From the NCBI RefSeq assembly GCF_050107595.1, contig NZ_JBNILH010000001.1, positions 434,001 to 498,000 on the forward strand: 64,000 nt of DNA. The letters run 5' to 3'. Made by a program: the position numbers and the translations under genes. The notes beneath the pieces are model-generated. The model had not been told where the DNA came from, searched no databases, and saw nothing but the letters and a program-made list of their open reading frames with translations. The stretch is from Bacillus_AB infantis_C. Its GTDB lineage: Bacteria > Bacillota > Bacilli > Bacillales > Cytobacillaceae. Positions 1-7,636 of the stretch are shown one piece after another; positions within the stretch are counted from its first letter, which is position 1, and each line of letters starts with the position of its first letter.

Positions 1-546
1 GTCATAAATAAAATTGATCAGATTCACCCTGATAAGCTTTTCTCCATCATTGAATCATATAAAGAGAAATACGGCTTTAAGGAAATCATCCCGATATCGG
101 CGCTGGAAGGGAACAATGTGGATACTCTGCTGGAGCAGATCAAGCAGTATATACCGGAAGGGCCGCAATTCTATCCGGCTGACCAGGTGACAGACCATCC
201 TGAAAGGTTCATTGTATCTGAGCTGATCAGGGAAAAAGCTTTGCACTTGACCAGGGAGGAGATCCCGCATTCTCTTGCTGTAGTGATTGACAAGATGGAG
301 AGGCGCGAAGACAAGGATGTCATAAATGTGATGGCTACTGTCATTGTAGAACGCGATTCCCAAAAAGGGATCGTCATTGGGAAGCAGGGCGCTATGCTCA
401 AGGAAATTGGCAAGCGTGCCAGGACAGATATTGAAAATCTGCTGGGCTCAAAGGTCTACTTGGAATTATGGGTAAAGGTGCAGAAGGATTGGCGCAACAA
501 AATGAGCCAGCTGCGTGATTTCGGATTCAGAGATGATGAATATTAA
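1..546 (+). CDS. era: GTPase Era, C-terminal part (5' end outside window)
   Basis: Era is an essential GTPase that binds the 3' end of 16S rRNA and assists 30S ribosome assembly. Only the last 181 residues are in the window. The G4 guanine-specificity motif NKID is at visible residues 3-6, a SAL-type G5 motif (ISAL) follows, and the C-terminal KH RNA-binding domain is recognisable by VIVERDSQKGIVIGKQG. The ending DFGFRDDEY is typical of Bacillus Era. It precedes yqzL and recO, as in Bacillus. The product is complete at its C terminus and shows nothing unusual. Confidence 0.95.
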   Translation, partial: VINKIDQIHPDKLFSIIESYKEKYGFKEIIPISALEGNNVDTLLEQIKQYIPEGPQFYPADQVTDHPERFIVSELIREKALHLTREEIPHSLAVVIDKMERREDKDVINVMATVIVERDSQKGIVIGKQGAMLKEIGKRARTDIENLLGSKVYLELWVKVQKDWRNKMSQLRDFGFRDDEY

Positions 547-702
547 AGGGCGATTCAGCCATAACTAACCTATTTCACCTCAACAGGAATTATGCAGACT
601 TTTTATTAACAATTATTACGTCTTATGATTTTTTAATGACAGGCTATGATAAAGGTATGGAATTAATAATTGCTAGTTAAAAATTGAAAGGTGGGGTTTC
701 CA

Positions 703-846
703 ATGTTGGATTTTACCTGGAAGGTCTTCAAGCAGACAGGTAATATTGACACATATCTTCTTTTTAAGGAGCTTGAAAAAGAAACTCAGGATTTGCCCGG
801 AAGCAGTGAACAAGAACTAGCAGAAGTTGATTTTCCCATCTCATAG
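703..846 (+). CDS. yqzL: YqzL family small protein
   Basis: This 47-residue ORF (MLDFTWKVFKQTGNIDTYLL...) lies between era and recO. The sequence and position match the small conserved YqzL family of Bacilli, whose function is unknown. The ATG follows an AAAGGTGGGG Shine-Dalgarno run at about 688-695. It has no membrane segment; it is acidic, with a helix-prone middle (LFKELEKE). Its distance from recO is 29 bp, so it is probably co-transcribed with recO. Confidence 0.85.
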   Translation: MLDFTWKVFKQTGNIDTYLLFKELEKETQDLPGSSEQELAEVDFPIS

Positions 847-875
847 GTTTGTCTCTTTCAGGGATGGTGGCATAA

Positions 876-1637
876 ATGTTTGAAAAATGCGAAGGAATCG
901 TATTGAGAACTGTCAATTATGGAGAATCCAATAAAATAGTTACCTTATATACCCGTGAATGGGGTAAGGTTGGCGTGATGGCCCGAGGTGCAAAAAAGCC
1001 TAACAGCAGGCTTTCGGCTGTCACCCAGCCTTTTACTTATGGCTACTTCCTTGTTCAGAGAAGCAGCGGGCTGGGGCTTATGCAGCAGGGGGAAATGGTC
1101 TCCTCCATGCGCTCGATCAGGGAGGATATCTTCCTGACGGCATATGCCAGTTATATTGTTGATCTTACGGATAAAACAGTTGAAGAGAAAAAGCCGAATC
1201 CGTTCCATTTTGAACTGCTTCACCAGACATTGAATTATATAAACGAAGGCTATGACCCTGAGATAATGGTGAATATTTACGAAATGAAAATGCTCAATTC
1301 CCTTGGTCTTTATCCGGTCCTGGATAAATGCTCCGTCTGCGGAAGGTCTGATGGGCATTTTTCTTTTTCCATCAGGGAGGGCGGTCTGCTTTGCCACCGA
1401 TGCCTTGAAAAGGACCCATATCACTATAAGATTTCGCCGGCAGCTTTAAAACTCCTGCGTCTTTTTTATTATTTTGATCTGTCGAGGCTAGGAAATATTT
1501 CAGTTAAGCCGGAAACCAAAGCTGAGCTGAAAAAAATCATCTCAGCCTACTATAATGAATATTCAGGCCTCAGCCTGAAAACGAGAAAGTTCCTGGACCA
1601 GATGGACAAGATGGGCGGTTTCTTTGAAAAAGGCTAG
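876..1637 (+). CDS. recO: DNA repair protein RecO
   Basis: RecO loads RecA onto SSB-coated single strands in the RecFOR recombinational repair pathway and anneals complementary strands. The 253 residues start with the OB-fold signature (CEGIVLRTVNYGESNKIVTLY). A zinc site is formed by Cys152, Cys155, Cys173 and Cys176 (CSVC...CHRC). The length fits Gram-positive RecO. The gene follows yqzL closely. A tandem repeat array begins only a few bases after its stop codon, and no clean intrinsic terminator was seen before it. Confidence 0.96.
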   Translation: MFEKCEGIVLRTVNYGESNKIVTLYTREWGKVGVMARGAKKPNSRLSAVTQPFTYGYFLVQRSSGLGLMQQGEMVSSMRSIREDIFLTAYASYIVDLTDKTVEEKKPNPFHFELLHQTLNYINEGYDPEIMVNIYEMKMLNSLGLYPVLDKCSVCGRSDGHFSFSIREGGLLCHRCLEKDPYHYKISPAALKLLRLFYYFDLSRLGNISVKPETKAELKKIISAYYNEYSGLSLKTRKFLDQMDKMGGFFEKG

Positions 1638-1642
1638 TCTAA

Positions 1643-1920
1643 GGGCAAACGCCTTCCGCATTTCGATTGTCCAGCTCCAAAGCCTAGCCCCTCGCGTCTT
1701 AAGCCAAGAAGGCCAGAAGGTAAAAAGCAACCTTCCGTCCTTCTTGTCTTAAGCTTGTAGGGGCTGGGCAAACGCCTTCCGCATTTCGATATTGTCCAGC
1801 TGCAGGCGTTAGCCCCTCGAGTCTTAAGCCAATCAGATCAGAAGGTTAAAGAACAACCTTCCGCTCTGCTCGTCTTAAGCTTGTCGGGGCTGAACAAACG
1901 CCTTCCGCATTTCGATATTG
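1643..1920. repeat. Two tandem copies of a folded ~125 bp repeat (family A)
   Basis: The unit runs from GGCAAACGCCTTCCGCATTT through GTCCAGCT, AGCCCCTCG, TCTTAAGCC, an inner AAGGTNAAA...AACCTTCCG hairpin, and GTCTTAAGCTTGT to GGGGCTG. It then repeats. The second copy starts near 1765, and a third partial end motif (AACGCCTTCCGCATTTCGAT) closes the array near 1920. AGCCCC near the start pairs with GGGGCT near the end, so each unit could fold into a long branched stem. Another copy is at 19846-19996. Similar GTCCAGC...AGCCCCT elements are common in Bacillus genomes. Confidence 0.8.
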
Positions 1921-1964
1921 ACTTTTATTTTGTTTTGTTTTATGATTCTCAATAATTAATAGTT

Positions 1965-2177
1965 CTGCTATGACGGAAAGAAGTAGTCCGAATGATCTGT
2001 AGAAGCGAGTCCGGGATGGTGTGAGCCGGATTATGGGTGTTGGATGAAGGGCGTTCCTGAGCGGATTGCGTGCTTTGGGCACATAAGGTGGCTGCATTGA
2101 ATGGCAGCAAATAGGGTGGAACCGCGGGTAACTCTCGTCCCTATGCTTTTTGGAGCATAGGGACGGGAGTTTTTTTG
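1965..2177 (+). promoter_or_regulatory. Glycine T-box leader of glyQS
   Basis: This is a tRNA-sensing leader. The invariant T-box AGGGTGGAACCGCGGG is at 2113-2128. It is followed by a terminator stem in which 2131-2147 pairs almost perfectly with 2154-2170, and then a T run to 2176. Stem I lies upstream (about 1970-2090), with a candidate GGC glycine specifier at 2050-2052. Uncharged tRNA-Gly should stabilise the antiterminator and allow read-through into glyQ. The specifier assignment is inferred from position and the downstream gene. Confidence 0.92.
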
Positions 2178-2227
2178 TGCTTTTTCCCAATGCTCTGATT
2201 ACACAAATACCTATTGGAGGTGCCAGG

Positions 2228-3124
2228 ATGAATATTCAAAATATGATTCTGACTTTGCAAAAGCACTGGTCAGAGCAGGGCTGCATCCTTATGCAGGCTT
2301 ATGATGTCGAGAAAGGTGCAGGGACGATGAGTCCGTACACGTTTTTGCGTGCGATTGGGCCTGAGCCATGGAATGTGGCCTATGTAGAGCCTTCACGCCG
2401 CCCTGCGGATGGAAGGTACGGTGAAAACCCAAACCGTCTTTATCAGCATCATCAGTTCCAGGTGATCATGAAGCCGTCTCCTGATAATATCCAGGAGCTG
2501 TATCTTGATTCTCTTCGTGCCCTTGGGATTAATCCTTTGGAGCATGATATCCGCTTTGTCGAGGATAACTGGGAAAATCCTTCCCTCGGGTGCGCCGGAT
2601 TGGGCTGGGAAGTGTGGCTTGATGGAATGGAGATCACGCAATTCACCTATTTCCAGCAGGTCGGCGGCATTGAATGTAAGCCAGTTTCTGTGGAAATCAC
2701 TTACGGTATCGAACGCCTTGCTTCGTACATCCAGGACAAAGAAAATGTCTTTGACCTTGAATGGACCGAAGGATTTACTGTAAGGGACATCTTCCTGCAG
2801 CCTGAATATGAGCATTCCAAGTACACATTCGAAACCTCTGATCCTGATATGCTTTTTAACTTGTTCAATATTTATGAAAAAGAAGCCCATAGACAGATGG
2901 AAGAAGGCTTGGTTCATCCGGCATATGATTATGTGCTGAAATGCTCCCATGTTTTCAACCTGCTCGATGCAAGGGGAGCCATCTCTGTAACAGAAAGGAC
3001 CGGTTATATCGGACGCTGCCGGAACCTGGCGAGGAAGGTCGCCAAAACATTCTATGAAGAACGGGAAAAATTAGGCTTCCCGATTTTACAGCGGAAGGGA
3101 GAGATTGAAAATGGCGAAGCGTGA
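2228..3124 (+). CDS. glyQ: Glycyl-tRNA synthetase alpha subunit
   Basis: This is the catalytic alpha chain of the bacterial alpha2-beta2 glycyl-tRNA synthetase; it activates glycine and transfers it to tRNA-Gly in the cytosol. The 298 residues carry class II features such as QQVGGIECKPVSVEITYGIERLA. The ATG at 2228 was chosen because GGAGG lies at 2217-2221; in-frame codons further upstream fall inside the T-box terminator. It overlaps glyS by 14 bp, which suggests translational coupling of the two subunits. Expression should follow tRNA-Gly charging through the leader. Confidence 0.97.
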   Translation: MNIQNMILTLQKHWSEQGCILMQAYDVEKGAGTMSPYTFLRAIGPEPWNVAYVEPSRRPADGRYGENPNRLYQHHQFQVIMKPSPDNIQELYLDSLRALGINPLEHDIRFVEDNWENPSLGCAGLGWEVWLDGMEITQFTYFQQVGGIECKPVSVEITYGIERLASYIQDKENVFDLEWTEGFTVRDIFLQPEYEHSKYTFETSDPDMLFNLFNIYEKEAHRQMEEGLVHPAYDYVLKCSHVFNLLDARGAISVTERTGYIGRCRNLARKVAKTFYEEREKLGFPILQRKGEIENGEA

Positions 3125-5183
3125 TTTATTGCTTGAAATCGGCCTTGAGGAAATGCCGGCAAGATTTGTAACAGATTCCATGAACCAGCTTGCTTCCAAA
3201 GTGGAAAAGTGGCTGGAAGAAAAGAAGGTGCCGCATGGAGGAATCAGCGCCTTTTCAACTCCCCGCCGTCTTGCTGTCCTTGTAAAGGATGTAAGTGAAA
3301 CACAGGAGGATATCCATGAAGAGGCGAAAGGTCCGGCCAGAAAAATCGCCCAGAACGATGCAGGAGAGTGGTCAAAAGCTGCGATCGGCTTTTCCCGCGG
3401 CCAAGGCATGGGCGTGGATGATATCTATTTCAAAGAAATAAACGGCATTGAATATGCACATGTAAATAAGTTCATCAAAGGAGCCGAGACTGCTTCTATC
3501 CTGCCGGAGCTGAAGGATATTGCCGAAAGCCTTACTTTCCCTAAAAATATGCGCTGGGCAGACAGGGATATGAGGTATGTAAGGCCGATTAAATGGATTA
3601 CGGCTCTCTTCGGCCAGGATGTCATTCCGTTTGAAATTGCCGGGGTGCCTGCATCCAACTGGACTCTGGGGCATCGTTTCCTTGGAGAGAAAATTGAGAT
3701 CACTGAGCCTGCTGAATACGAAAAAAGCATGCTTGGCCAGTTCGTCCTTGTCAATGCAGAGGAAAGGAAAAATGGCATTCGGAGCCAGATTGAACGCTTG
3801 GCAGAGGAAAATAACTGGGTGATTCCAGTGGATGAGGCTTTGCTCGAGGAAGTAACAAACCTTGTGGAGTACCCAACGGCCCTTTTCGGAAAATTTGAGG
3901 AAGAGTTTCTTGAAATTCCTGAGGAAGTGCTGATCACTAGCATGAAAGAGCATCAGCGCTATTTCCCTGTCAAGTCTGCAGAAGGAAAGCTGCTGCCTTA
4001 CTTTGTCACTGTGCGCAATGGTGACCACAATCATCTCGAACAAGTTGCAAAGGGGAACGAGAAAGTGCTTCGCGCCAGACTCGCTGATGCAGCATTCTTT
4101 TACGGGGAAGACCAGAAGATGGATATTGAGTCAGCGCTGCAGAAGCTCGGCAGCATCGTCTACCATGAAGATATCGGCACGCTTGCTGAGAAAGTTGAAC
4201 GAGTTAGAAAGCTTGCCAATGGGCTGGCAGAATCGCTTTCCTTGAACTCCGAAGAAAAGAAAAATGTTGACCGTGCCGCAGAAATCAGCAAGTTTGATCT
4301 CGTGTCGCAGATGGTATACGAGTTCCCTGAATTGCAGGGGTTCATGGGTGAAAAATATGCTCTCCAAAAAGGTGAGGATGCCGCTGTTGCCAAAGCAATC
4401 AATGAACATTATATGCCCCGTAATGCAGAGGATTCGGCACCTGAAAGCAATGAAGGTGCTGTCCTTGCTGTGGCAGAGAAACTGGATACGATCTCTTCCT
4501 TTTTTGCGATTGGCATGATTCCAAGCGGCTCGCAGGATCCATACGCTTTAAGAAGGCAGGCAGCAGGCATTGTCCAGATTCTCGCTGTTAAGGAATGGAA
4601 GCTTGAGCTTGAAGAAGTGATCAATAAGTCGCTTGCACTTGTCAAACAGTCAGGCGTCGGCAAGAAAGAGGAAGAGCAGGTATATGAAGAACTGCTGTCC
4701 TTCTTTAAACTCCGCATCAAGCATACTCTGCAGGAGCGCAGCATCCGGTACGATATTATTGATGCCGTCTTATCAGGACAAATCGGTTCAATGGCTTCTT
4801 TAATCAAGAGAGCGGAAGTATTAAATGCCCATAAAGGTGAAGATGGCTTTAAAGAGAGCATGGAGGCTTTGAGCCGTGTATTGAATATTGCTTCCAAAGC
4901 AGAGAATCCTGCGGCGGTTGATCAGGGGCTTTTTGAAAATAAGGAAGAAGCTGAGCTGTACAGCCGTTTCCTGGAAGTTTCCGCGGTAATCGGCAAGGGT
5001 GTCGAAGCAGAAGAATATTATAGGCTGCTTGTATCTATGAGACCTGAGATCAGTGCCTATTTCGAAAATACTATGGTCATGGCCGATAATACTGCTTTGA
5101 AGGAAAACCGTTTGAGCATGATGGCCGAAATCGCAACACTAATCCAGGCATTTGCCAAAGTGAATGAAATAGTGGTCAAGTAA
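3111..5183 (+). CDS. glyS: Glycyl-tRNA synthetase beta subunit
   Basis: The beta subunit (690 residues) carries tRNA-recognition and HD-like domains and completes the tetrameric enzyme with GlyQ. It begins MAKRDLLLEIGLEEMPARF, the usual N terminus of the family, and includes KEHQRYFPV and GSQDPYALRRQAAGI motifs. ATG 3111 is preferred over TTG 3105 because the AAGGGAG site at about 3095-3101 is better spaced. The operon ends with a strong terminator at 5230-5270. Confidence 0.97.
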   Translation: MAKRDLLLEIGLEEMPARFVTDSMNQLASKVEKWLEEKKVPHGGISAFSTPRRLAVLVKDVSETQEDIHEEAKGPARKIAQNDAGEWSKAAIGFSRGQGMGVDDIYFKEINGIEYAHVNKFIKGAETASILPELKDIAESLTFPKNMRWADRDMRYVRPIKWITALFGQDVIPFEIAGVPASNWTLGHRFLGEKIEITEPAEYEKSMLGQFVLVNAEERKNGIRSQIERLAEENNWVIPVDEALLEEVTNLVEYPTALFGKFEEEFLEIPEEVLITSMKEHQRYFPVKSAEGKLLPYFVTVRNGDHNHLEQVAKGNEKVLRARLADAAFFYGEDQKMDIESALQKLGSIVYHEDIGTLAEKVERVRKLANGLAESLSLNSEEKKNVDRAAEISKFDLVSQMVYEFPELQGFMGEKYALQKGEDAAVAKAINEHYMPRNAEDSAPESNEGAVLAVAEKLDTISSFFAIGMIPSGSQDPYALRRQAAGIVQILAVKEWKLELEEVINKSLALVKQSGVGKKEEEQVYEELLSFFKLRIKHTLQERSIRYDIIDAVLSGQIGSMASLIKRAEVLNAHKGEDGFKESMEALSRVLNIASKAENPAAVDQGLFENKEEAELYSRFLEVSAVIGKGVEAEEYYRLLVSMRPEISAYFENTMVMADNTALKENRLSMMAEIATLIQAFAKVNEIVVK

Positions 5184-5229
5184 GAAGTAATTTTTGCTTT
5201 TTAGCTTGCTAAAAGATATGATTATGCAG

Positions 5230-5270
5230 AGAGCCTGTCAAAAATTCCGACAGGCTCTTTGAAATTTTTT
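5230..5270 (+). terminator. Intrinsic terminator after glyS
   Basis: The stem AGAGCCTGTC / GACAGGCTCT (5230-5239 with 5249-5258) is followed by a T-rich tail ending in TTTTTT at 5270. Confidence 0.9.
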
Positions 5271-5371
5271 CCTGTATGCCAGGTTAAGTGTTAAATCATT
5301 CTTTTCATTTATAGCAAATAGTATATAATATTTTTATAAAAGTATGACATTATTAGCTGGCAAGCAAGGTG

Positions 5372-6004
5372 GTGAGGACAATAGAGCTTAATAAAAGGCA
5401 AGAACTAATATTGGATATCGTGAAAGAAAATGGTCCGATCACAGGTGAACATATTGCAGAGAGGCTGAATTTGACAAGGGCAACCTTAAGGCCTGATCTG
5501 GCCATATTAACCATGGCGGGCTATCTGGATGCACGGCCGAGGGTCGGCTATTTTTATACAGGCAAGACAGGTGCCCAGCTTTTGACTGAAAGCCTGCAGA
5601 AGCTGCTGGTGAAGGATTATCAGTCCATCCCCGTAGTGGTGAATGAAAATGTATCTGTCTATGATGCGATCGTCACTATGTTCCTGGAGGATGTCGGCAC
5701 CTTATTTGTTGTCGATCAATCTTCTCTGCTGGTCGGCGTCTTGTCCAGAAAGGATCTGCTGAGGGCAAGCATCGGGAATCAGGAGCTTACAGCCCTTCCG
5801 GTAAATATCATTATGACGAGGATGCCGAATATTACTACCTGCAAAAAAGATGATCTGCTGATTGAAATAGCGAATCTGCTGATTGAAAAACAGATAGACG
5901 CTTTACCGGTCGTGAAAGAAACCGATAAGGGCTTTGAAGTAACTGGCAGGATTACAAAGACCAATTTGACAAGGGCATTCCTGGCTCTTGCAGAACAAAG
6001 GTGA
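5372..6004 (+). CDS. ccpN: Transcriptional repressor CcpN
   Basis: CcpN represses gluconeogenic genes (gapB, pckA) and the small RNA SR1 during growth on glycolytic carbon. The N-terminal winged HTH includes GPITGEHIAERLNLTRATLRPDLAIL, followed by two CBS domains (about residues 80-140 and 145-205) that probably sense nucleotides. The second of two adjacent GTG codons (5372) gives MRTIELNKRQ, matching the B. subtilis start; GTG 5369 is the alternative. It lies directly upstream of yqfL, the arrangement known to tune CcpN activity. Confidence 0.93.
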   Translation: MRTIELNKRQELILDIVKENGPITGEHIAERLNLTRATLRPDLAILTMAGYLDARPRVGYFYTGKTGAQLLTESLQKLLVKDYQSIPVVVNENVSVYDAIVTMFLEDVGTLFVVDQSSLLVGVLSRKDLLRASIGNQELTALPVNIIMTRMPNITTCKKDDLLIEIANLLIEKQIDALPVVKETDKGFEVTGRITKTNLTRAFLALAEQR

Positions 6005-6028
6005 TTTTGAAGAGAGGATGGATGAGCA

Positions 6029-6847
6029 ATGGGTACAGTGCCGATCATCTATGTTGTTTCCGATTCAGTGGGGGAGACAGCAGAATTAGTGACGAAAGCG
6101 GCCATCAGCCAGTTTAATGGCAGCGATCTGACAATAAAAAGATTTCCTTATGTTGAAGATAAATTTAATATTGATGAGGTATTATCGCTCGCGAAAATGG
6201 ACCAGGGAATGATTGCTTTTACATTGGTAAAGCCTGAAATCCGCAGTTATATGGCGGAAGCAGCCGCCAGGGAAAATATTCATGCAATCGACATCATCGG
6301 GCCATTGATGGACAGGATCCAGTCCATCTGCGGCGAAACCCCCTTGTATGAGCCAGGCCTTGTCAGAAAGCTGGATGATGACTACTTTAAAAAAGTGGAA
6401 GCGATTGAGTTTGCTGTGCAGTATGATGACGGCCGCGATCCACGTGGAATTCTAAAGGCTGATATTGTGCTTGTCGGCGTTTCAAGGACCTCCAAGACGC
6501 CTTTATCCCAATATCTCGCTCACAAGCGGCTTAAAGTAGCGAATGTCCCGCTAGTCCCGGAAGTTGATCCGCCTGAGGAGCTGTTCCAGGTATCGCCTTC
6601 CAAGTGCTTTGGCTTAAAGATCAGCCCTGAAAAGCTGAACAATATCAGGAGGGAAAGGCTTATTTCACTCGGTTTGAGCGACAACGCCAGCTATGCCAAT
6701 CTTGAACGGATCAAAAGTGAGATAGGCTATTTCGACCGGATTGTAACCAAGATCGGCTGTCCTGTCGTCGATGTTACGAATAAGGCAGTGGAAGAAACGG
6801 CAAACGTTATTTTTGATCTTTACCGCAGAAATATTTCCGCAAAGTAG
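6029..6847 (+). CDS. yqfL: PPDK-regulatory-type kinase/phosphorylase YqfL
   Basis: This belongs to the DUF299 family. Biochemically studied members phosphorylate and dephosphorylate pyruvate,phosphate dikinase or PEP synthase. B. subtilis YqfL modulates CcpN repression genetically. The 272-residue protein has the P-loop-like GVSRTSKT at residues 150-157 and the usual start VPIIYVVSDSVGETAE. The ATG is preceded by an AGAGGATGG ribosome site and lies 24 bp after ccpN, so the pair is an operon. The direct target in this organism cannot be told from the sequence. Confidence 0.92.
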   Translation: MGTVPIIYVVSDSVGETAELVTKAAISQFNGSDLTIKRFPYVEDKFNIDEVLSLAKMDQGMIAFTLVKPEIRSYMAEAAARENIHAIDIIGPLMDRIQSICGETPLYEPGLVRKLDDDYFKKVEAIEFAVQYDDGRDPRGILKADIVLVGVSRTSKTPLSQYLAHKRLKVANVPLVPEVDPPEELFQVSPSKCFGLKISPEKLNNIRRERLISLGLSDNASYANLERIKSEIGYFDRIVTKIGCPVVDVTNKAVEETANVIFDLYRRNISAK

Positions 6848-6883
6848 CACATACTCTTGAGAATATGTGCTTTTTCTATTTTT
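6846..6883 (+). terminator. Intrinsic terminator after yqfL
   Basis: AGCACATA (6846-6853) pairs with TATGTGCT (6864-6871) and is followed by TTTTCTATTTTT. The stem begins within the yqfL stop codon. Confidence 0.85.
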
Positions 6884-7125
6884 GGGCAGTGCATTCCGGA
6901 TAATTAGAAAATTAGGAGTGTACAGTAAAAAATAATGGCAAAACTGACTTTTATGCACTATAATAAAAAATTGTGATAAAAATATTCATCATTAGGTTTA
7001 GACTTACCACATAACGAATAAACTATTTATTGTGAGAAGTCAAGGCAGGCATCTAAAAAAAATTCGACATGAATCTCTTATGAAAAGTTGCTCTATTAAA
7101 GAAGGAATATGCGGAGTGATGTAGA

Positions 7126-7593
7126 ATTACTAGTACATTAGGGAAAAGAAGCATCCTTGTTGACGCTGATTCTTGTCCTGTTAAGATGGAAATTGTCGAA
7201 ATTGCCAAAGGCTATGAAATTGAACCGGTATTCGTCGCTTCTTATGCACATATGGTAAATGATTTTGGCGGGGCTGTCTGGAAGTTTGTTGATTCAAGCA
7301 AGGAAGCAGCAGACCTGTTCATCATGAATCATGTGAAAAAGGGTGACGTTGCGGTCACACAGGATATCGGCCTTGCCTCAACCCTGCTGCCTAAAGGGGT
7401 TTATGTTCTTTCTCCCAGGGGAACCTTATACGAAGAAGAGCATATCCATACCGCTCTGGATATGAGGTATCTCAGTGCCAAAGCAAGGCGCCGGGGGCAA
7501 TATGGAAAAGGCCCTAAGCCTTTCACCCAGGAAGACCGGAGCAGGTTTGTGAAGCAATTGACAAAGATTTTGTCGAATCTTGCAGGAAAATAG
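7126..7593 (+). CDS. yqxD: UPF0178 (YaiI/YqxD) family protein, apparent ATT start
   Basis: This conserved family of unknown biochemical function has a PIN/NYN-like fold and is found before dnaG in Bacillus. The reading frame upstream of the first ATG (7186) still encodes the family signature ILVDADSCPVK, so that ATG is too late. The frame opens after a stop at 7117-7119 and contains no ATG, GTG or TTG before 7186. The best candidate is ATT at 7126, nine bases after GGAG (7113-7116), giving 155 residues. A frameshift joining ATG 7109 is the alternative. The family call is firm; the start is uncertain. Confidence 0.85.
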   Translation: MTSTLGKRSILVDADSCPVKMEIVEIAKGYEIEPVFVASYAHMVNDFGGAVWKFVDSSKEAADLFIMNHVKKGDVAVTQDIGLASTLLPKGVYVLSPRGTLYEEEHIHTALDMRYLSAKARRRGQYGKGPKPFTQEDRSRFVKQLTKILSNLAGK

Positions 7594-7636
7594 CTTTTTA
7601 TCACGAATACCTCATAAGTAAAATGGAGTTGTTCTC

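Noticed and set aside
945..1424. Minus-strand frames opposite recO, glyS, dnaG and other long genes
   Set aside because: They are shadows of the coding strand without ribosome sites, domains or conserved spacing.
1643..1920. CRISPR-like array
   Set aside because: The units are ~125 bp, adjoin directly, have no unique spacers of constant length and no cas genes nearby.
2150..2227. Upstream in-frame start for glyQ
   Set aside because: The extra codons fall within the T-box terminator stem.
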